From: Nematostella vectensis
Lineage: Eukaryota; Cnidaria; Anthozoa; Actiniaria; Edwardsiidae
Assembly (NCBI RefSeq): GCF_932526225.1
Contig: NC_064035.1
Coordinates: forward strand, 10,341,296-10,405,295
Direction of reading: 5' to 3'
Length of the DNA: 64,000 bases
Shown here: positions 57,501-64,000 of the stretch, piece after piece
How the letters are laid out: the number at the start of each line of letters is the position of its first letter
Numbering within the stretch: position 1 is the first letter of the stretch
The notes under the pieces: model-generated
The model's input: only the letters and a program-made list of their open reading frames with translations
The model's database searches: none
Told to the model about the DNA's origin: nothing
Translations under genes and position numbers: made by a program

Positions 57501-60500
57501 GTTGAGATCAAAATACAGGTATTTAAAGAAAAACATGAGCCCGAAAAACCTGGTCCCATTTTTAAATCTGCGAACACAGTCATTCTTCACAAGAATCAAA
57601 AGCAAAAAATGTAAACCCTAGGATAATGACTTCTGTCACAGATTTATCTAATGTACAAAGTCTTTTTTGTTATAGATAATGTAGACAACTACTGCAAATG
57701 GATTAAACATACCTGAGGTTTGTGTGAAGTTCTTTAATCTGTGGGCAAAAAAGTGTTTTAAAGTTTCTCAGCCAAAGTGAGTCAGTATGCAGCTCTTACA
57801 AGCTGCAATTTGATTGGGCAAATGAACAATATCCGCACCTCGACACAAAGAGCAAGAAGAATAGAGACAAAAGAACTCCTTTGTAGAACAAAGATAATAT
57901 GAGACAAAGCAGCTGCATACTTACTCGCCAAATTTTCAAAATAAAGTTCGTATGAAATCAATAAAAAGTGTTTCATCTGTAACAACAGTACTCAAATTCT
58001 ATGGCAGACAAATTCATCCCTCCTTTTTACTCCCAAGTTAAAAAGGTTTATTTGGAAAACCAAAACAATATTGATGCTCCAGACAGACAGAGGAACAGCA
58101 GAAAACTATCTTTTTTTATACTAAACATTTTGCCCACCTGCTGACTCAGCTCATTCTGGGTATGGACTGGTACCAATGTCTAAGGAAATAAACATAAACA
58201 TAAACAACTGTTTTCTATTTTGCTTTATAATTACTTCTGGAGATGCTGACCCATGGTCATTAAAAAGCTCATGATATTGCCTTACACACTAACTCACACT
58301 CATGACAATGTAAATTTCTTGGATCAGTCTGAACATTATCTACATGCAGAGAAAACTATAAAAAGGTCAGTCGCGTGTGACGCGCAGTGAACTCTCACAA
58401 TCTTAAAATTCACTTCTGGATTTACACTTACTCAAACTTGATACAAACTTACTGAAAATATATTAGAGTAGTGTTACTATGGGAAAGACTTACACAGGGA
58501 AGGAGAACAAAATCCTTAGCATAGTTATGGTGATTCTCTTCATCAGCATCACCAAACTCAGCTGTAAAAAGACAGGTAAAGCTTATTACAGTAAATGGTA
58601 TCTTCCCTGACCCAAACACCTAAACTCCCAAACACATACCTGATCGTCTACCTCTTTCCAAAATACTCAACAAGGACACAACTGCACATTATCAAGAACA
58701 GAAATGCCTCCATAATAATATTATACCATCCATTCTTTCTTCCTGGTATGATGTAGGTTTTTTGAAAACAATCCCATGTAAGGTTCAAAAGTTCACAATT
58801 TTTTTTCTTTTACGGTATGGCATTATTATACATGTACACATTTCACTGCTGACAAAAGCTATGCATAAAATTTTATTTTACTAGTTAAATATAATAAATT
58901 TATTCCATAAGCCTGAATGGACTGTGTCACAATAAAGTTGACTCAGAGACCATGGGTGTGAGAGAAATAACTGTTTTAAGTCAAATCACACTCTAGTTAG
59001 TCACACTCTAAGTCATAGCCAAAAACACTTTCTGCTCTGGTCATTTGCCATTTTGCCAAGGCAAAATCCAGCCTTTTCTCCTACTGATTGGCTATAACCT
59101 GAAGCCTTTTAAGCATGGCAACCAATTACAATGCATCTTTGATGATAGACCATTAAGTGTGATAACTTTGAGTTTAGATTGTCTACAGTACTGTATGTTT
59201 CTTTATTTGAAAGAGGTCAAAGACGTACTTCACATTTTTGTAAAAATTTTCTATAGTAGTTCAATCAGGTCAAATAAAAGTATACACCTATTTCACAAAA
59301 GGTTGTCAGTGCAAATGGCGAATGGCAAATAGCAACTGGCGTATGGGTACTAACTTTTCGTAAAATTAATGAAAAAAATATAAAGTCCAGCATTTGCAAC
59401 CTTGATTTATCCATATTTTTCAAGACGCATGGTTACTTTTGGTCATACCATTTGCCAATTGCCATTTGCACTGACAACCTTTATTGAAATAGGTGTATAT
59501 GCAAAGTCACCTTGTGCAATGTAAGATGCCAACACAACAGCTGCTTGCTCATCGCAGAGAAGCAGCCCTGCCAATACATTCTTCTTCAACTGAAGGTAAT
59601 ACAGATACCTGGGTAGTGATAAATAGCCATTAACATTAAACAAACAGTAGAGTTTGAAGTCTAGTTTATCAAGAGCCTTAGAAAATGTGGGTTTCCAAAG
59701 CTTCCAACACGTTTGCATAACCCTGTCGTCAGGGTGATATAATATTTTGGCCTCATCCCAAGATGAATGGCAAAAACACATGCACTTTTGGCGAAGCACA
59801 ATTTTTACAATTGTCATTCACCCACTTTCAATTTCAGAGAAAAAACATGTCAGAACAGTTCACAATATTTTTCGTGGCACTGAGTTTGGAGTAATATTTA
59901 CAGTAATTGTCAGTGAATATATTTCCACTGACCATTTTTAACTGTTTTATCTATAAATTCACTTATTATTTGTCTAAAAAAGGGACCCTAGCCACACCCT
60001 GTTATATACAATGACAAAAGGGGGTAAAAAGGAATAATACCTTGCTATTTCTTCTTGTAGTGAGTATGCATTACACACAAAGTATTTTACTCTGAACTTT
60101 AACGTCACAACAGCAGCAATCCTGCCATGGTTACTAAGTTGCTTGGCAACAGGTTTAGCAAGATCCAACCACCAGTCATCGCCTTTCTTTCTGTACTGGA
60201 GCCCAAAGTATGCAGTCTACAAAAACAAAAAAACATCCATCACCACAGTGTAAGCAGCCAGCTTTTCATATTATAAGGAACCTTTCGATAGAAATTCTTT
60301 TTTGGGCAAAATCTCATATACTGTAGTAAGATCTTGTGTTGTGTTATGAAACAGTTAGTATTTGCTGTGATGCCTACTTCCAGTACACGCATATATCACT
60401 TCCAGGGTATGCCTGTGGTGTATTTTTAATGTTCACATTTTCAGTAAAACAACAACGAATGTTGACTCGTAACTATCACATTTACATAAACATTTATCAT

Positions 60501-61783
60501 CATAGAAGAAAAAGTGAAGAGTTTGATAGCGACACAAAAGGTCGAAGAAATCATACTTTGAAATGTGCTTGACCTTGAAAAGATAATACCCCTGGGAAAT
60601 TATAAGATGTCATCTATTTGAGTTTTTTAAACTAAAGTGTGACATAAAAAAGGACAATATGACAAGATGACAAGAGAAACTAAAATCATCATGAACCTGG
60701 GAGGGGGAAGACATCGTTCTCCTTCACCCTACCCCCTTAGACAACAGTGAATGTACATGGCAAAAGATAGAGATGATATCAAACTTTTTAGTAAGCAATA
60801 AAAAACAATTAGTACTTTATTCACAACTCTCATTTTTTGTTTCACTTCCACGGGTATAATGGCAAAATTCCATTAGTGTACAACCAAAAGCTAAATGGAG
60901 ACAGATAGTGAATGGTCATCAATTATATAAGTTATCTTAAGAATGAAACTCATTTCAGGAATGATGCTTTAAGAAAAACAAAAAGAACAAAAAAACGTGG
61001 AATTGTAGAAACTCATATTCATCAAAAAGGGTTTAGTTATCATAGCGGCCTTTGCGCTCAAACAAAAATGGTAAAAACTAATGATTTTTAAAATAAACAA
61101 ACTGTGGTTATTATTATAATCGTATGGCAGCAAGCTATTGAGGTGTAAAGAGGTGTAAAAGGTTTAAACGAAAGGTTTTAACAAGGCACATTTAAGAACA
61201 TATCACGTATGATGAGTCCAAAATGAATTCCATACGAAGAAAACATAACAGTCTCATAGAAATTGGGTCAAGTACTAGAAACATGAAGTTCGTGCAAGGG
61301 CAGGTTTGGTTCTTGTCGCTCGAGTTGTTTGGATACACAAGCGTCCATAAAAATAAAATACTTATAATCAGTATAAATTAGATACCTGGTTTTGAATTTA
61401 ATTTGGTTCTGGCCAGTTCATGAGAAAATCAAAGAAATTGAATAATATAAGACGAAAAGTCCTCTTCAAGGAAATTAAGTAAATATATGACATGTCGCGC
61501 GAGTTTTCTCTTTCTATGGTGAACCAGGGAAAGTCAACAAAGGCGCAAAATCTTGATTTCTTTAAAATCCTTCGCCCTTTAAAGAATGTAAAACATATTA
61601 GAAAGCAACATTCACCTCTGTTAATCCCAGTTTCTCGGCGATTATTTCCAAACAATCGGCTCCAGTTGATCCATCGGTCAAAATTAAGTCGAAAGACGAG
61701 TCGTCCAACAATTCGACACGTGCAGTCAACTTGGCGGAGACTTCATCCCTGGACCCTTTGGTACAGAGAAGACCTAAAGGCAT
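48599..61783 (-). CDS. FERM-domain protein tyrosine phosphatase, PTPN14/PTPN21 (Pez) family, 21 exons
   Basis: Minus-strand exons, 5' to 3': 61783-61616, 60216-60041, 59608-59511, 58561-58494, 58179-58138, 57738-57713, 57314-57227, 57101-57013, 56832-56745, 56473-56370, 56286-56232, 56142-56085, 55768-55309, 54786-54618, 54078-54004, 53659-53585, 53392-53321, 50849-50721, 50234-50006, 49609-49446, 48727-48599. Phases agree throughout; 853 residues. Exons 1-10 are a FERM domain ([95 protein letters not shown]), for membrane and cytoskeleton targeting. Exons 11-14 are a linker without PPxY motifs. The phosphatase follows: [53 protein letters not shown], active site [11 protein letters not shown], and terminal KNSRLI, the same ending as human PTPN14. 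PTPN14 and PTPN21 are about 1,180 residues; this linker is much shorter. The Q-loop reads VANFGQY instead of VQTxxQY. The gene is not assigned to one of the two vertebrate paralogues. The exon 16 donor (GTGCTG) and exon 18 acceptor are the weakest sites. Confidence 0.92.
48848..48932 (+). repeat. Left arm of an 85-bp intronic inverted repeat
   Basis: CTGTTGAACACACGCATCAG onwards to CCGACCAAGAACAAG is almost identical to the reverse complement of 53212-53296. It lies in the last intron of the phosphatase gene, about 120 bases before the final exon's acceptor. Confidence 0.92.
48933..49485 (-). repeat. 43-bp minisatellite carrying copies of the exon 20 donor
   Basis: Eleven or so near-identical units TATCCTGTATAGGCAGGTTT, CTCAGTAGATCGGTCTACCT, TGT fill the last intron. 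On the gene strand each contains ATAACAAG-GTAGAC, identical to the exon 20 end and donor (CAAAATAACAAG, GTAGAC). The unit next to the exon repeats the whole exon end: CTACCTTGTTATTTTGTATG and GCACGCGATCATAAGATCAG occur twice (49401-49440 and 49443-49481). Reading on past the true donor meets a stop at once. Confidence 0.92.
50935..53105 (-). repeat. 47-bp minisatellite, about 45 copies, in phosphatase intron 17
   Basis: Units CACCACCACAATTACCACTA, CTAACACCACCAGTACCAGC, ATCATGT with single-base and small length variants (TACAAGCATCACCATTACC, TTATTATTACTAACACC). On the plus strand the array lacks G, which gives strong strand asymmetry, and it yields long periodic frames ([15 protein letters not shown]) that I do not regard as genes. 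It separates exon 17 from the catalytic-core exons 18-20. Confidence 0.93.
53212..53296 (-). repeat. Right arm of the 85-bp intronic inverted repeat
   Basis: This is the reverse complement of 48848-48932. It begins about 20 bases beyond the exon 17 donor. Together the arms flank phosphatase exons 18, 19 and 20. Confidence 0.92.
54130..54617 (-). repeat. About 90-bp degenerate repeats including copies of the exon 14 donor
   Basis: Just downstream (gene sense) of exon 14, blocks with CTTCTCAGCGCAACGTTTGT, TTTGTCCAATGTACT and ACATACTATAGTCCCC recur three to four times. At about 54428-54450 the block CCCCTACCTGTTGTTCTTGT repeats the exon 14 boundary at 54612-54632 (CCCCTACCTGTTGTTCTCGT), giving an intact second GAACAACAG-GTAGGGG donor inside the intron. 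Confidence 0.75.
59281..59499. mobile_element. 219-bp MITE in phosphatase intron 3
   Basis: TATACACCTATTTCACAAAA with GGTTGTCAGTGCAAATGGC at 59281 mirrors 59450-59499 with a few differences, and TATA occurs at both ends. The gene-proximal end stops 11 bases from the 3' edge of exon 3, only five bases beyond the GTGACT donor. The interior repeats CAAATGGC/GAATGGCAAAT motifs and encodes nothing. Confidence 0.8.
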
Positions 61784-62015
61784 ACCTCCCGTAGCTAAAT
61801 GAATACTCCTATTGAGCGAGTTCGTATTCTTCGACCATTTGTATAAGCAGAAATTCTCACATTATGCATAGAAAATGCATGTCTCACCACCTTCCGAAGT
61901 TGATAACATCAACACAGTGCGACCGCGGGGCATGCTGGATACATTCTTCTGATTCTCCACAGGCCTGTGTCATCACTGAGGGAAATTTGTGGTGGCTATT
62001 TTGAAGATGAATTTA

Positions 62016-62058
<43 letters not shown>

Positions 62059-62600
62059 AGGCCGAAAACAGAGTTTTATACATCCCGCCAAACACTGCTG
62101 CACCTAGTCAGAGGTATCCTAGCTTTCCAAACAGTGCTTTGCGGTCCCACTTTTAATCCCTCGTCGCTGTTCTAATGCGATAACAAATTGATGGTGCTTG
62201 TATTTTCATAAAAAATCGGCTAAACTATAGAATTCAGGGCCATTTCCAAACTTATTTGCATTTCCATTGTATTTTTTATTGCGCCGTTCTACAAAAGTAT
62301 AGAAATGATGGTGCGAAGTCTAATTGTTGCTCCAAAAATACAGCTGTTAATATTGGGATTAAAGTGCCTTAGGGCATCATGAAGTCTATTGGGCATTATT
62401 GAGTGCTATGCTAATGGCTATTTGGAAGCAAAGGTGGATTCATGATTTTTTTTTCTCGTTTGGCTTTGCCTAGATAAGAAAATAATTTGTATGACCTGGA
62501 ATTGATTTGTTTGGCTTTAGGGTGAAAATACTATAAAAAAAAACGTCTGACTTTGGGAAGAGGAGTGTTGACTTGCCCTCCCCTCGTGAATTCCCCCACC
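61784..62600. promoter_or_regulatory. 5' flank of the FERM phosphatase gene with a 40-base A tract
   Basis: The region upstream (minus-strand sense) of the start codon at 61783 holds no TATA box close by. Around 62018-62057 about 39-40 consecutive A residues follow GATGAATTTAC, as in a retroposed poly-A tail or an unstable homopolymer. Exact promoter elements cannot be assigned. Confidence 0.35.
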
Positions 62601-62679
62601 CCCGATCTCCCAGAATGCTTTGCAATCCGTAATGGCATCCAAGTGGTTTCACAAGCTTTCGAGGAGTGGAGGAGTGTTT

Positions 62680-62714
62680 TGAGGCTATGGAAATGGGCCT
62701 GGAGGATCAGAATA
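62680..62714 (+). CDS. Very tentative start exon of a rightward gene
   Basis: A short frame with ECFEAMEMGLEDQNK is followed at about 62717 by GGTATCT, a usable donor; the internal ATGs at 62682 and 62688 could start translation. No downstream exon was found within the window and no homology is recognised. It is listed only because the local composition and donor are compatible with a first exon. Confidence 0.12.
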
Positions 62715-63316
62715 AAGGTATCTATTTGTGCCTTGAGATGTGTTTGCTTATCCCTCTCCCTTTGTGTGGTATATTGAGCGTTTGAGAGGGGTGATTCTGA
62801 TTTTTTTTCCATGTTCGATTTGAAATTTGTCAAAGAACCTGAGCTATTATTTGGCTAAAGAGTAGTTGCTATCACTTTGGTTGGATGCGTATCTTCAAGA
62901 CCATTTATCACTTAGACTGGGTGCCTGAGTATCTTCATCTTGTTGAGTTTATTTTGCATTAATAATTTTTTGGGTTGTGGGTACTTCTCAAGGCCGGTAC
63001 AGGCCGGTTGAGGGGTGCAATCTTTCCCTAATAAAAACATAAATGATTATTATTGTTATATACAACGCTTTTAATCCAGGTTATTCTTAGCTTTCAGATA
63101 AAAAAGAGGTTTTGGTACCAGCTTCTTTATATGGCGTTGCTGATGTTTCTGTGAGACAGAGCCAGCCCGCGGTGGCCCGGGGATGAGTGTTCAACTTCTT
63201 TCAAATGCTTTTCAAGTGCGGATTTCTCTCTTAACAGCTGTAAAGATGTGATTACCTATAATGATTTTAAAAATAACAAAAAGCTTGTTTATTGTTAAAT
63301 AATTGGTAATCACTTA

Positions 63317-63432
63317 CCGATTAAAGTTTGTCTTGTCCTCCAATCTTTCTCGCAAGTCGCTGTTTTCAGCATTTGCTGTCTCTGGTTGAGTCAACCTCTG
63401 AAGTCGCGGTCTAGGTGTGTTTATGCTTGAAC
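63317..63432 (-). CDS. Tentative coding exon, minus strand
   Basis: On the minus strand a frame reads KSSSINTPRPRLQRLTQPET then ANAENSDLRERLEDKTNFNR and meets a strong donor (CGGTAAGTG, ending the exon near 63318). Charged LRERLED suggests the start of a coiled coil. The nearest in-frame ATG (63486, MAKSSVEKDFRVKEK) is separated by a stop codon, so either the start lies in another exon or the frame is broken. No family is recognised; it would be the 5' part of a gene transcribed leftward towards the phosphatase. Confidence 0.3.
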
Positions 63433-63599
63433 TCTTCTATTTTTCTTTTACCCTGAAATCCTTTTCTACTGAGCTTTTGGCCATATCGATGGCCCTGAGT
63501 TCTTAGGGCGCTGTAGGAAAAAAAAAACAAATTCATTTCTTAGCTCAGAACAAAGCTCGACTACAGCGCAAACGGTTACTCTTTATATCTTATATCCCA

Positions 63600-63930
63600 C
63601 CTTTTAAAGCGCGAGACGCCTTCTTCCGTAAACTCGTACCCTCCTTTCGTATCTTCCTTTTAGGACTTCGAGAATCCCATTGCTAACTCTGAAGACGAAT
63701 TTTGTTCGGTCTGTCCCTAATAGGGACCTTAAGAAACGACAACGGCAACGCGGACGCCGACGGCAGAAAACAATGGAATTTGATTCAGAATTCAATAGCA
63801 GCACGTGGAAATGCGTTCTGTCTGATACATTTAAGCCGTTTTCCGTAAAATCACGGACGTGAAAACTCCAAGTTTCACGGTCAATTGAGGACGCTGACGT
63901 TTGCACTGTAAACTCCACTAACTACGTTCG
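63600..63930. repeat. GC-richer repeat-like segment near the window end
   Basis: It is rich in CGACAACGGCAACGCGGACG-like triplet runs and holds a local dyad, CACGGACGTGAAAACTCCAA with TTTCACGG. Both strands show open frames with low-complexity arginine-rich peptides, which I read as composition effects of a dispersed element, not genes. Confidence 0.3.
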
Positions 63931-64000
63931 CTGCTGTAGAAACAATTTCCATATTTTATTTTTATTAATTGTATTAGTTTTTATTAGTGTCTGACAATTA

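Noticed and set aside
63604-63918. Arginine-rich open frames on both strands near the window end
   Set aside because: Low-complexity composition of a CGACAACGGCAACG-like repeat; no domain or splice support.

Overview
The window is eukaryotic nuclear DNA: every solid gene is split by GT-AG introns, the proteins are metazoan, and non-coding DNA is AT-rich and full of minisatellites and small inverted-repeat transposons. Gene content, moderate intron size and the transposon families fit a cnidarian, probably an anthozoan such as a sea anemone; the species is an inference.

Layout. 1-4.5 kb: no gene recognised. 4.5-16.8 kb, plus strand: a complete receptor tyrosine kinase of FGFR type (signal peptide, three Ig domains, one fibronectin III domain, membrane segment, kinase), 16 exons, with a second candidate last exon giving an alternative tail. 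17.8-22.7 kb, plus: a complete seven-exon PAXX gene (non-homologous end-joining factor) with its Ku-binding tail. 25.1-29.7 kb, plus: an unnamed zinc-finger-like protein built from a duplicated two-exon cysteine/histidine module. 30-48 kb: a repeat-rich block with a 28-bp satellite, a dead LINE fragment, several TIR or foldback elements, a satellite family present in both orientations, a broken kinase fragment beside a 0.9-kb TIR element, a Mutator-like transposase and a tRNA-like SINE head. 48.6-61.8 kb, minus: a complete 21-exon FERM-domain protein tyrosine phosphatase of the PTPN14/PTPN21 (Pez) family. 61.8-64 kb: its promoter side plus weak exon candidates.

The three named genes are unrelated in pathway (growth-factor signalling, DNA repair, cell-junction/tyrosine-phosphate signalling), and nothing suggests co-regulation. 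Reading frame was followed across every junction of the receptor, PAXX and phosphatase models, and each totals a multiple of three.

The most striking theme is that many tandem arrays are built on or next to exon-intron junctions. Copies of real acceptors or donors are repeated inside introns of the receptor kinase (introns 9 and 14, and before the alternative last exon), the phosphatase (after exons 14 and 20) and the zinc-finger gene. In the phosphatase, an 85-bp inverted repeat also brackets the three exons of the catalytic core, whose summed length is divisible by three, and the final exon lacks the usual Q-loop glutamine.
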